Positions 10,625 through 22,275 of a stretch of DNA of 64,000 bases are shown piece after piece. Position 1 is the first letter of the stretch, and every line of letters starts with the position of its first letter. The notes beneath the pieces are model-generated. The model was given only the letters and a program-made list of their open reading frames with translations. It did not search any database and had not been told where the DNA came from. A program made the translations under genes and the position numbers. Origin of the DNA: Pseudeuparius sepicola (Eukaryota; Arthropoda; Insecta; Coleoptera; Anthribidae); assembly GCA_963920635.1 (NCBI GenBank), contig OY987308.1:4220225-4284224 (forward strand), in the 5' to 3' direction.

Positions 10625-12763
10625 TCACAAGGGACTTTTTCGCTTCCACTTTTGAGCATACCCACCACCTTTTTGGTGCTCTTTTGTGCTCATAAGAATA
10701 CGTGTTCACACAAGGGTAGGAAATGTTCGGGAACATTCTCTGAACACAAACAGGAACATTCCGTCCTTCCCACCTCTACTGGAAGCACGAGACTTACCAG
10801 CATGGACTTCTTCAAAGTGACTTTTCACACTCATTTTCCATTTATATTTGGGAACATGCACCTTATCAGCATGGACTCCATCAATGTGTACCTTTAAACC
10901 TTCTTTCGAGCTTGAGGTATATGAACATTTTGTACAGTTATACTCAGGAGCATGTGACTTCAGCATGGACCTCCTCAAAGTGTCTCTTTAAATTCCGTTT
11001 CTGGTTTGCGGTATAGGAACACTTTGTACAGTTATACTTGGGAGCATGTGACTTATCAGCATGGACCGTATGAAAGTGTCTCTTTAAATTCCTTTTCTGG
11101 TTTGCGGTATAGAAACACTTTGTACAGTTATACTTGGGAGCATGTGACTTATCAGCATGGACCACATCAAAGTGTCTCTTTAAATACCTCTTCTGGTTTG
11201 TGGCAAAAGAACACATTGTACAGTTATACTTGGGAGCATGTTACTTATCGGCATGGAGCACATCACAGTGTTTCTTTAAATTCCCTTTCCATCTTGTAGC
11301 ATAAGAACACTTTGTACAGTTATACTTGGGAGCATGTGACTTATCTTCATGGACTGCATCAAAGTGATTCTTTAAATTTCTTTTCTGGTTTGCGGTATAG
11401 GAACACTTTGTACATTTATATGCATGCAACTTATCAGCGTGGAATGCATCAATGTGGTTCTTTAAACTCTTTTTCCAGTTTGAGGTAAATGAGCACTTTG
11501 TACAGTTATACTTGGCAGCATGTGACTTATCAGCATGGACTGCATCAATGTGTCTTTTTAAATTCTCTTTCCAGCTTGAGGTATAGGAACACTTTGTACA
11601 GTTATACTTGAGAGCATGCGAGTTATCAGCATGAATTGCAATAAGGTGACTCTTTAACTTTATTTTCCAGCTTGAGGTGTAGGAACACATTGTACAGTTA
11701 TACTTGGGAACATCTGACTTATCAGCATGGAATGCATCAAAGTGGTTCTACTTGATCTACAGCTTTAGGTAAACGAGCACTTTGTACAGTTATACTTAGG
11801 AGCATGTGACTTATCAGCATGGACTCCAGCAATGTGTATCTTTAATCATTCTTTCAAGTTTGAGGTATACGAACACTTTGTACAGTTATACTTGGGAGCA
11901 TGTGACTTATCAGCATGGACTGCATCAAAGTGTTTCTTTACATTACATTTCCATCTTGAGGTATAAGAACACTTTGTACATTGATGCTTGGCAGCATGCG
12001 TTAGACTCAGTTCTGAACCACATTGTTCAGGGTCATGGCTATTTTGATTATGGCTCCCTAACTTGTCCTTTCTTAAAGTACTAAAAGAGCACTTTGGGCA
12101 AGTATAGTTCTTAGTACAAGACTTATCAGCATTTTTTGCAATAGTATGATGTCTAATGCTCGGCTTTGATCTAATATTCATTGTACAACTTTGTTCCTGA
12201 TCGTCGATTTCTCTATCAATTTCCGCCTCATTGTCCTTTCCTAACTCACCAAATGAGCAATCCTGCCCAGTGAAGTAATCACCTAACTTCTCACAATCAG
12301 CATGACCACTGTGCGGAACTATCTTGTCACCGACATGGATTGACTCACAATGAGCTTGTAAACTGAGTTTCGAGACGGTGCTATATGGGCACATCGGACA
12401 GAAATACTTGTCCTGTTTCTGAAATGACCACTTGTGACCATGTCCAGTTTTTCATAATGGTTCCAAAATGTTTCTAATGGCGCATCATCGTGGCAGTTCA
12501 ACATGGGTTTCTCTAATGGGTTATCGGCATTGTCTTTATCATCAAGGATGTTCTGTGATTCACACTGCTGCCGGTGGTACGCCAAATTGGGTTCACTGTT
12601 AGCCTTGTGACATTTCCAGTCAGACCCGTGTTGTGAATCATCACTTGCATTGTCACTACAGGGCACATGCTTGAAGTCACCATCTGCATCAGGCCAATGG
12701 TTGAGTATAAGCCAGCTGTCGGCTTCCTGCTGTTGAACTGAACCATACAAGTCACAATTTGAG
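10625..12763 (-). pseudogene. C2H2 zinc-finger terminal exon ZF1 (subfamily A), multiply broken
   Basis: The minus-strand exon begins after a CTTTTCTTTTCCAG acceptor; its first base is 12763. The leader (SNCDLYGSVQQQ) matches ZF2. About 13 fingers of the type YNCTKCSYTSxWKxxLKxHxDAVH follow, joined by ADKSHAPK linkers. Visible lesions are a frameshift near 12445, a TGA near 11846, a stop plus frameshift near 11755, a TAA replacing a linker serine at 11241, and a 2-base deletion near 10964. The tail (10625-10700) still aligns with the HEHKREQK tail of ZF2. When intact it would have encoded a nuclear DNA-binding protein. It is now a pseudogene unless the assembly is wrong. Confidence 0.88.
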
Positions 12764-12920
12764 CTGGAAAAGAAAAGTCAATTAGGCGTCACAAATATGA
12801 GGATCCAGTATATTTTTCTTATATGTAAAAACTATCAAGTGTAAGAAAAAAAAATTTAAAAAAGGGGGAATTAAAACAAATATTGATTTTATTATTTAGT
12901 AGTTATTTTATTAATAGAAA
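12764..12920 (-). other. 3' end of intron shared with ZF2
   Basis: Sequence upstream of the ZF1 acceptor (on the minus strand) matches 22064-22215, including TTAGGCGTCACAAATATGA and AACTATCAAGTGTA. The duplication that made ZF1 and ZF2 therefore included intron DNA. Confidence 0.75.
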
Positions 12921-14112
12921 AAAAATTAAAAACCTAATCTTAGAATCCTTTATCTTTAAATTTAGGATTTTAATCAAAAGTCAATTTTAAAATTTGTCAT
13001 AACGTTCAGCACTTCAGACACTGGAATACAGCAGTAATAAACTCGAAAAATAAAGGGACTCTTATTTTGTCTTTTTGATCAAAACTCTATATTAAGTGGT
13101 GTAACTGACTCAGTAATGAAGAGCCAACCTCTGATTTTGAGTTTTTTTTGTGTGATCTGTAATACGGGATATACAAGTTTACTGGCTACACTTCTGTTTT
13201 TCCCTCCTTTGGGTTTGCAATTCTTGCATAAAGTGTCCTCCTACTATATAGTAGTAAAACAATATTGAAAATTGAAAAATTTGAAGGAAATACAATACAA
13301 TGCAAAATAGAAATTTAATTTTTTTCTAGCCCTTCTTATATCGACAATGTTGGTATCCCCCCTATGAAGTAATTTTTTACTCAAATTCGAAATTTGCGGT
13401 TTTTCATAGAATTTTGTTAAAAAGTTTTGGGACCGCTGACCTTGGTCCCAATTTAAAGTCTGCAGTGTTGCCACACTTGATAAAAATCGTAATCTTATTT
13501 TAAAATATTTAAAAAATATTAATTTAAATTTGTAGCAAACAGCAATTAAAAAAAAAATGTTAGATCTCATTTATTTTTTACATTAGCCAACTTTTGGAGA
13601 GTTTATTATATTACAGTTCGAATCGTTTACTGAAATATTCGAAATATTTCAGTTATCGTTCGAATGTAGAACCAAGGAATTTTAGATTCAGGTGTAATAA
13701 TAATTCCACAACCTTCTCAAACTTTACAAGCCCCGTGCAAATATGTGGCAACGCCGCAGTGGGACAGTTCATCGGGTCTATGCAGTCTAGAGCTGTCTGC
13801 ACTTTGGCTTAATTTATGTTTTCTAATAAATGTTCAACCCTCTTTTTAATTATAATTAGATACATTTGTGACCTTTGTTTCAATAATTGGTTACCTAAGT
13901 AAGTAGATAGGTTTGTTTAACATACAATAAAAGCAGTAACAAGTAGCAAAATATATACATAATATAAGTAATAATAAGTACGATTCCTGGTGTGGATAGG
14001 TACATTTTTTAATATGGTAAATTTGGGCAAATAGAGGGAACTGCATTTTGTTGTAAGTCGAATTTTTGTGAGAATTTTTCGCAACGTGCGCAGTCAGGCG
14101 AATGATGATTAC
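12921..14112. other. No gene recognised
   Basis: AT-rich. Open frames at 13244-13570 (-) and 13594-13812 (+) have no recognisable motif and are not convincing. Confidence 0.4.
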
Positions 14113-16532
14113 TAGAGGCCCTGTATGACACGAAAAGTGACAGTTATTCGTTTTAACAGAGGTTGGACAACGATCGGATCTCTCTCTCTGGCGAGGGTCT
14201 TATTTTCCCTATGAAATTCATTTTGTGCAACAGACATATATTTTTTCGCTCTTTCTATCATTCCCCTAGCAGCAGGATGTGTCAAAATTGGATTTTAAGG
14301 TTAAGCTAACGACATTTAACTGCCATAAACGTAGGTAGATGAGGGCACAGTTTAAAATGTATAAAAATATAGATAAAACCAATAAATTGGGTAGGTAGTA
14401 AGTATATTATTTGCAAAGCTTCACTAATAATAATTATTGAAGTTTGAATGGAAAAGTGAAGAAACATATAATTTGTTCCAAGCAAACAGCAATTTTAGGA
14501 TATCAGGATAAAAACATTTATTAAATTTTTGTAGGAATGTGGTATACTTATGTAGATACATAAAATTAAACAAGGCTCTAGCATACCAACTAACTAAACT
14601 TTCGAATATTTCTTCAATAGGAATCGTAGCTGCAATAATAATTATTATTCCTTTCATTTAAAAATAAAAATCAAAAAGGTCTTTTAAATGGTTTAAACTG
14701 TATGGTTTCGTTTCTTCAAACTCTCTTCTTATACCTACCGTCAAAATTTTAAGACAATTAATACTGAAATTTGTACGGAATAAAAAGTTGGAAAGTTTGT
14801 TTTGGTAATATGAATCAACCACTATTGAAAAACATGGTTAATAGAATTAGGCTGAATAAAAAAATGAGTGCCTAGGTATTTAATATCGATATTAGTCTTT
14901 CTTTCATTTTTTGTAAATAAAAGTTAATAACTTTTCAATGCAAGAGAGATCATCTAAGTATATTTCAAAAAAGAAGACAACAGTATTTTTGTTTTCAAAG
15001 ATATATTGTAAGTAAATAGGAAAAATCAAACTAGTACAAGTTCTCAGAAATTTATACATATTTAATAATGGTTCTTTCTTGCTGAAGTCACGTTCATCAA
15101 ACGTTGCAGGAGAGGATCGTTTCTTCGGCACAACCTGACACTCAAAATCCATGTCGGAGAAGTGAACCTGTGAAAGTTAAAGAACTAAATTTAAGCTACC
15201 TAAACATAATAAAACGCTGCCATCAAATGCTATTTTTTTATCAGCAAGAAATTTGTAATGGAATATTAATACAAAATAAGCTCACACATTTAACTGACTA
15301 CACAAAAAGGGTTCTTTATATAAAATTCCCACCCGTGTTAACTTCTTTTTTGTCCGATTTTTTTGGCCTTAGTGGAAAATAAAGCTCCTTCAAAACTGTC
15401 TCTCTCTAACAGTTATTATAAATTCTAAAATATCCTTACAAGTAAGATTTTGTAAGTATTTTACTTTTGCTATTCGTGGCGTTTTTTCCTGTAGGAGGTT
15501 TCGAAAAAATTTATTAGAACAAGTATTTACGAATTAAATTATATTACAGTCTCTTTCCAAATTTCACGATAGGAAGAATTTTCTAATTGCAAACAACTTT
15601 TTTCGTATTTTTTAGTTTTCTCCTTTCGAGAAGCAACGAAAATTTTAAAAAAATTAACAAAATAGGTAAAAAAATTATGGAGGTGGAAGTTTTGATGTGG
15701 AAGATCCTGTATAGTTTTCTGGAATATACGTCTCTTCGTTATGAGAATTTTGTCGTAGAAAAATTTCCTTTACAGTAACAAAATATTATGAACCAATCCA
15801 AAGTTATCACGCACAACTTATATAATAAATACATTTTTTAATATTCCACGAAACGAAAAATGCCTATGCTGGTCCAGTAAATACCTATACCCAACAGGTT
15901 TTACCTCCTTGAAGGCAAAAACTTTAGAATTATCTCTTTAACATTGGGAAATTTTCATAAGAATTCTAATAAGTGGTTTGTATAACCTTATGGACTTTTA
16001 TTGAAAACAAATAGGTACTATAATATTTAATATTAATTTAGGTACCTTATGTTATGTTGCTAATGCAGATTAAGGAAATTATTCTGCAGATTAAAATCAC
16101 AGATCAAACAAAAAATAAAAAGGAACTAGATACTTATGTAATTAAATTTACTTACCTCGCAAAGTTTCGTATCATTTCCAACTCTCATGTGAGGGTATTT
16201 CATTTGCACTTCCCATCGTGCTCGTTCTTCTGCGCTTTTTTGAAAGGGTGTTAAGAAAAATCCATCCTGCTCAGAATTCTTGCAGTTTCTTATTACGCAA
16301 GATGTCATTTTTACCTTTTAACACTCCTTTTCGCAAAAGAAAATTAGCACGCTCAATAATCGTATATTTATTTCTTATCTATGCTCAATAATTTGTTGAC
16401 AGTTTGTTGACAAACTGACACCTGCCAATATAAAAATATAATAAAAACAATGTTACTAGATCTGCCAAAATCTGTTGTCCAACCTCTGTTAAAACGAATA
16501 ACTGTCACTTTTCGTGTCATACAGGGCCTCTA
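14113..16532. mobile_element. P-like DNA transposon with perfect 58-bp terminal inverted repeats
   Basis: The left end 14114-14171 and right end 16474-16531 are perfect reverse complements over 58 bases, and one more outer T/A pair extends them to 59. Flanking octamers ATGATTAC (14105-14112) and ATCATTAC (16533-16540) match at 7 of 8 positions, consistent with an 8-bp target duplication. The interior carries a two-exon THAP-domain gene on the minus strand. P-superfamily transposases begin with a THAP domain and make 8-bp duplications, so P-like is the best fit. No catalytic domain is visible, so the copy is probably non-autonomous. Confidence 0.8.
14904..16308 (-). CDS. THAP-domain protein, two exons (16308-16156, 15167-14904)
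   Basis: Exon 1 runs from the ATG at 16308 to a GTAAGT donor after codon 51. Exon 2 starts after TTTCACAG at 15167 and stops at 14904, giving 138 residues. The junction is phase 0 and restores the THAP signature. C4 and C9 form the first zinc pair, W32 is the invariant tryptophan, C50 and H53 (CEVHF, formed exactly across the splice) are the second pair, and PATF closes the domain near residue 71. THAP domains bind DNA through this C2CH zinc site. The rest of exon 2 is hydrophobic and unrecognised, so the P-type catalytic region is missing. The protein may be a truncated transposase or a KP-like repressor; that role is inference. Confidence 0.75.
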
Positions 16533-16540
16533 ATCATTAC

Positions 16541-17266
16541 CTATCTTCCCTTATGGTTAAATTTTCATAAAAATACAAACAACAGGCGAACAGAGGACAG
16601 CATGTTGTGAAGGAGAGTAATCTCTTCTGATTGAACTGGCATTTAAGGTCAATTTCATAATAAGTACATTCAACTAAATTATCTTTCGACTTTAATATTA
16701 GCAATATTAGGTAAAGAAACTTTCGCAACAATACTAAACAATAGCTGCATTGTTAGAAAGCTCCTCTAATTTTAAAGGGTACTTTAGTTTGTCTACGCAA
16801 TTGGCCCTTAATCAGTTTATTCTTAAATTTTTGTCCTTTTGAAAGCCCAAAACGAATACAAGTTGACCGTTTGCCGTCAAGTTATTATTACGATTTGACT
16901 TACAGCCAGGTATATAACTAAGTTCTAGCTTCTCTCGACGGTTCTACGCATCTTGAGGCTTGAAATTGTAAAGGAACGATTCTTTACTCCGAATTTTTAG
17001 AGAAATGTTTCATTTTTTCACAAACAAAACAAATTTATAAAAAAGCTGTCCCCAGCACTTCGGGCTGTCTGTTTGCAGCTTTCTCAACTTCAGGGCTTCT
17101 CCTAGAATCGGCTGTGATAATTCTCTCAAATTACCTGCTTGCTGGTGAGAGGGATGATGATAGGTAAAAATGCTTCAAATTTATTGTCCATCTTTTATTA
17201 ATTTGAAAAGATGCACACTACATCTCGCTGTTCTTTTTTACAAAGGAATCAAATAAAAAAACTCAA
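16541..17266. other. No gene recognised
   Basis: Non-coding sequence between two mobile elements; no motif or open frame of note. Confidence 0.4.
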
Positions 17267-17268
17267 TA

Positions 17269-18855
17269 CAGGGCCAAACTGTAATAGGTGACAGATCTGC
17301 AAAAAATAACCACCCCGAATAAACTGTACCTACTGTTTTAAGCGTTGACAGACGTATTAATAGACTACTCACGGCTGTCATGTTTGACAGTTCTCTGGCT
17401 CACTATGCGCTTCCCGGAGACAAAATACAATGCAAAATACATTGTTGACCATAGAGGTACCATCTACTTTCCAGGACATGAAACTATAGCCGTGAGAAGT
17501 CTTATTAATACGTCAGTCAATGGTTTTAAGGCATTATAATAAAGTTACAGAGTGTTAAAGTTTTAAAAAATATATGGACTTCTTCTTCAAACCTCGGCAA
17601 AACTGCGAATGTTAGGAGGGGAAATATATAGACTTTAATGAATATTTACCAAACTAGTTGAGATATTTAAGTCAAATTTGGTACACGTTATAACGGCATG
17701 GGTTAGCATAAAACCTGTTAATGTCAAACACCTTGAACAACCAGTGGCGCAGAAGTGGGTAAGTAGTAAAATTTTTTTAGAAAAAAAAGAATCACGTTGT
17801 ATGGTAATAAAATGTATTGACTCGTTTATGTAGAATTTAATTGTAACCAAAAAAGTCCTCTTGGCAATTTTTCATATCTGTCATGGTTTCATAGCAAACT
17901 GGATTTTTTTGTATTATTTCAGGGTATTTCTGAAAAATTAACTAAAAAATTAGCTTAGACAAAGAATTATCATTCAAAAAAATTTGTTTTCCAATAAACT
18001 TTACATACGAGAAAGAATTGTGCAGTGGTAGATCTTAAAAGCAATGTTTTGTTTTATAGGTTATGAAAACCTCGGGAAAAATAATAATTCCAGTGCGTAT
18101 GTTTTTAAGATCTTATGATTAAAATGAAGACAGAGATGTTTGTACTAAATTTTTGCCAGGTAAAATGTTATTAGATTTTATGCTATACAACTTAAAAAAA
18201 TACGAAATCTAACGCCACTTTCGCTGTCGGCAACCCCCTCTTAAAACAGATTGTTTTTAGCCACTCTTTAATCTAAGATCGTTTTTGTATGAAAAGATCT
18301 ATTCTTAAACGATATTAGATCTTTTTAAAAAAATTATCTGATTTATGATTAAGATCTTTTTTGCCGCGATCTTTACGTTACACTCTGTATCTCCAAAAGT
18401 AAAACCATCAATGGGTAAGTTTATTGGAAAAAGTTACTTTATTTAAAGTAACAAACACATTTTTTCTACTTTTTTAGTTAATTTTTCAGAAATGCCCCAA
18501 GATACTTTTTTGTTCACAAAATTAAAATCTACATAAAAAATCAATACAAGGTGATTCTTTTCTTCTTCTTTTTCAAAAAAACAATTATACTAATTACCCA
18601 CTTCTACGTCACTGGTTGTTCAAGGTGTTTTATTTTAACAGGTTTTATGCTAACCCATGTCGTTATAACGTGTACCAAATATGACTTAAATATCTCAACT
18701 AGTTTGGTAAATATTCAATAAAGTCCACATAACTTTAACACCCTGTTACTTTTTTCTAAGGCCTTAACAAAATACAGTTTATACGAGAGAGTGGCGTTAT
18801 TTTTTGAAGATCTATCAGCCGTTACATTTTGAACCCTTAAAAGTGAACCACCCTG
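17269..18855. mobile_element. Diverged foldback element, same family as 836-1967
   Basis: The ends CAGGGCC... and ...CCACCCTG are flanked by TA (17267-17268, 18856-18857). Both arms share long blocks with the first copy, for example AACTAGTTGAGATATTTAAG, GTACACGTTATAACGGCATG and GGTTAGCATAAAACCTGTTA. The centre (about 17950-18400) differs, with AAGATC-rich sequence. The left arm carries a nested 180-bp MITE. Confidence 0.8.
17343..17522. mobile_element. Nested 180-bp MITE with 8-bp target duplication
   Basis: The ends CGTTGACAGACGTATTAATA and (complemented) CATTGACTGACGTATTAATA form the terminal repeats. The flanks GTTTTAAG (17335-17342 and 17523-17530) are identical 8-mers, and the host foldback sequence resumes cleanly on both sides. 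Interior arms CTCACGGCT and AGCCGTGAG extend the palindrome. Related copies are at 49494-49669 and 50134-50165. The 8-bp duplication suggests a hAT- or P-type source. Confidence 0.85.
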
Positions 18856-19039
18856 TATACTTTAAGGGTTTCAAAGGGAACTATAAATAACACAACATAG
18901 AATTCAAAACGTTATTTAACCACACTCTGCCATTAATATTAATTCTTATCTTACATGAATAAGCTTCACACAGGCCAAATTTTCCGATATTCCCCCTTCC
19001 CTCCATCATACTTTTTCCTATGCGGTGTTTTGATGAGGA

Positions 19040-19727
19040 TCTCTATCCATTTTTTTAGACGAATTTCCTGCGTTAATAATGCAAGTGTAAATATCTCTTT
19101 TGTTCAAGCCTTGCTCCCTAACTTGATGAAATTCTAAAAGATCTTGCAGTTCACTTGAGCTAATGGATGTGTGACGGTATTTCAGATATCTCGATAAATC
19201 TTGCTCACGCTTGTATATTTTGTCAGAAGAGCGGCAGAAAGTGAAGTTACCTTACCCGTCACTGGTGATTATCAAACCTCGACAAAACTGCAAATGTTTC
19301 TTAATATCGTGGTTGGTAGAGGCCAAGTACCCAGACAAATGGCACTCAGTTTTATAAATGATTCGGAAGTGTTCCGTGTGCTCCCCCCTATTACCGCTGA
19401 TGGCGCTGACTTTCTTGTAAACTTGGCATACTGGAAGTTCCTTCTTTTTGTGCTGACCAACCTTCTCATTGTCCTGAGCAACGTTCATCATGTGCTTGAT
19501 GATTTCTAGCTGGGTGCTGGCAACACGAATACTTTGAGGTTTCTGAGTAGCGAATCAACATGAAACAAATATACCAGCAGAAATTGCGACATTCCTAAAA
19601 TGACGTTTTTCGTGCTCCCACTTTCGGACATATTCAGCATTTTATTTTTGTTCTCTTTTGTGCTCATGAGAATCGGCATGGACTCCATCAATGTGTCTCT
19701 TTAAATTCTTTTTCAAGCTTGAGGTAT

Positions 19728-19732
<5 letters not shown>
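19040..19732 (-). pseudogene. Zinc-finger gene tail relic, copy 1
   Basis: Minus-strand reading starts with one last finger (SLKKNLKRHIDGVH at about 19650-19730), then SHEHKREQK, as at the end of ZF2. It continues into a segment containing KKELPVCQVYKK, EHTEHFRIIYKTECHLSGY and NHDIKKHLQFC. That segment looks like two degenerate C2H2/C2HC fingers with some ligands lost. Frames shift between parts, and copy 2 lies at 19760-20480 in the same orientation. It is probably a 3' exon or UTR remnant of a subfamily-A gene. Confidence 0.6.
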
Positions 19733-19763
<31 letters not shown>

Positions 19764-19855
19764 ATAACATCATCGAAGGTTTCAATTTTTGTTTAGAATT
19801 TTGTTTTTTTAGACAAATTTCCTGCATTAATAATGCAACTGTAAACATCGCTTTG

Positions 19856-19946
<91 letters not shown>
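19733..19946. repeat. (TA)n microsatellites flanking a duplicated ~95-bp block
   Basis: (TA)n lies at about 19733-19758 and 19857-19946. A 95-base block (TTGATAACATCATCGAAGG...TCGCTTTGCT) is present at 19760-19855 and again, nearly identical, at 19947-20045. This suggests that slippage or unequal exchange in the TA tract duplicated the segment. Confidence 0.9.
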
Positions 19947-19947
<1 letters not shown>

Positions 19948-20600
19948 TATTGATAACATCATCGAAGGTTTCAATTTTTGTTTAGAATTTTGTTTTTTTA
20001 GACAAATTTCCTGCATTAATAATGCAACTGTAAACATCGCTTTGCTCCCTAACTTGAAGAAATTCTAAAAGATAGTGCAGTTCACTTGGGCTAACAGATG
20101 TGTGACGTTATTTTAGATGGCTCGATAAATCAGAGGAGCGGCAGAATGTGAAGTTACCTTACCCGACACTGCTAATTATTAAACTTCGGCAAAACTGAAA
20201 ATATTTCTTAATGTCGTTGTTGGTAGAGGCCAAATACCCACACAACTGGCACTCAGTTTTATAAAAGATTCAGAAGTGTTCCGTGTGCTCCCTCATATTA
20301 CCGCCAACTTTCTTGTAAACTATGCATACTGGAAGTTCCTTCTTGTTGTGCTGACCAACCTTCTTGTTGTCCTGAGCAACGTTCATCATGTGCTTGATAA
20401 TTTCTACCTGGGTGCTGGCAAGACGAATACTTTGAAGTTTCTGAGTAGCGAATTGACATGAAAAGAATATACCACGAATATGATCGGCTGGCTTGCATTT
20501 TTACTCTTAGCTTGCAATGCAAGCAAGTCTTGTGTCTCTGTTTTCCTTTCGTGCTGAGCCGATGCAGCAAATATGAATGCGGTGGTATGTGCCATGGTAG
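19947..20600 (-). pseudogene. Zinc-finger gene tail relic, copy 2
   Basis: This is a second copy of the 19040-19580 segment, same orientation, downstream of ZF2. It reads on the minus strand through KKELPVCIVYKK, NMREHTEHF and then a TGA where copy 1 has CGA. It continues with TECQLCGYLAST and DIKKYFQFC. This copy keeps the CxxC pair (CQLC) that copy 1 lost, whereas copy 1 keeps the histidine. The ancestral sequence therefore probably had a complete C2HC finger. Confidence 0.6.
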
Positions 20601-20687
20601 CGACTATAGCACATAGATGGCAGAAATTGCGGCATTGTCAAATTCCTAAAATGACGCCTTTCGTGCTCCCACTTTCGAATATATTCT

Positions 20688-22063
20688 TCATTTTACGTTC
20701 CTTTTTCGTTCTCTTTTGTGCTCATGAGAATCGGCATGGACTTCATGAATGTGTCTCTTTACACTATCTCTCCAGTTTGAGGTGAAGGAACACTTTGTAC
20801 AGTTATACTTAGGAGCATGTGACTTATCAGCATGGAGTGCATCAAAGTGTTTCTTCACACTCATTTTCCAGTTTGAGGTAAACGAGCACCTTGTACAGTT
20901 GTAATGGGGAGCATGCGACTTATCAGCATGGACTGCATTAAGGTGACTCTTTAAATTCCCTTTCCGATTTGAGGTATATGAACACTTTGTACAGTTATAC
21001 TTGGGAGCATGTGACTTATCGGCATGGTGCGAACATAAGTGTATCTTTAAACTCCTTTTCTGGTTTGCGGTATATGAACACTTTGTACAGTTATACTTGG
21101 GAGCGTGTGACTTATCAGCATGGAGCCAATCAAAGTGTTTCTCTAAACTGTCTTTCCAGTTTGAAGTAAATGAACACTTTGTACAGTAATACTTGGGAGC
21201 ATGTGACTTATCAGCATGGAGCGCATCAAAGTGTTTATTCAAATTCCCTTTCCATCTTGTGGTATAAGAACACTTTGTACAGTTATACTTGGGAGCATGC
21301 GACTTATCAGCATGGATTACATCAATGTGACTCTTTAAATCCCCCTTCCTCTTTGAGATATAGGAACACTTTGGACAGATATACGTGGGAACATGCGACT
21401 TATCGGCATGGAGCGCATCAAAGTGTTTCTTTACACTCGCCTTCCAGTTTGAGGTAAATGAGCACTTTGTTATACTTGGGAGCATGTGACTTATCAGCAT
21501 GGATTGCATTAAGGTGACTCTTTAAATTCCTTTTCTGGTTTGAGGTATAGGAACACTTTGTACAGTTATGCTTGGCAGCATGCATCAGACTCAATTTCGA
21601 ACCATTTTGTTCACGTTCATGGCTACTTTGATTATGACTTTTCAACTTGCACTCTCTTAACGTACTAAAGGGACACTTTGGGCATGTATACTTCTTAATA
21701 GAAGACTTATCAGCATTGCTCGTAACAGTATCATGTCTTAGGCTTGGTTTTGAACTAGTCTGCTTCTCGTTGTCCTTCCTTAACTCGCCAAATGAGCAAT
21801 CCTGCCCAGTCAAGTTATCACCTAACTTATCATGGTCAGCGTGAGCACCTAGCGCAAAACTAGGTTGTTCGTGTTGCTGCCGGTGGTATGCCAAATTGAG
21901 TTCATTGTTAGCCGAATGTTCGGAATATTTGCGCTCAATCTCGAACTGCTCGTGGCATTTCCAGCCAGCCACGTCTTGCGAATCATCACTTGCATTGTCG
22001 CTACAAGGCAAATGCTTGAAGTCTTCCTGCTGTTGAACCAAGCCATAAAAGTTGCAATCTGAG
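20688..22063 (-). pseudogene. C2H2 zinc-finger terminal exon ZF2 (subfamily A), one frameshift
   Basis: The exon starts at 22063 after a CTTTTCTTTTCCAG acceptor (phase 2). The leader (SDCNFYGLVQQQ) and an acidic/polar region of about 120 residues precede about ten fingers, mostly YNCTKCSxTSxxKxxLKxHxxAxHADKSHAPK. It ends at 20688 after a HADSHEHKRERK tail. A 4-base deletion in the finger at about 21470 (CTTTGTTATACTT where neighbours have CTTTGTACAGTTATACTT) splits the frame; both halves are otherwise open. This is the least damaged broken copy, so a polymorphism or assembly error should be considered. If intact it would be a nuclear DNA-binding protein. Confidence 0.85.
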
Positions 22064-22275
22064 CTGGAAAAGAAAAGCCAATTAGGCGTCACAAATATGA
22101 TAATGATCCAATATATTTTCCTTAATACTTAAAAACTATCAAGTGTAGGAAGAAAATGAGGGTATTAAAACAAATGTTGATTTATATAAATGCATTTTTA
22201 TTAAAAAAAAACTAATTTGCACATGGTACTATATTATGAAAGCCTCATAAAAGAATTACTACTTATCATTAATAC

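Noticed and set aside
11006..12084. Plus-strand open frames with repeated LYSYTWEHVTYQHG-like peptides
   Set aside because: They are the exact antisense shadows of the minus-strand finger arrays (also at 20969-21457, 30735-32969 and 36313-36810). Their repeats simply mirror the conserved finger codons.
13244..13570. 108-codon minus-strand gene
   Set aside because: AT-rich, low-complexity composition, no motif, no splice or start context.
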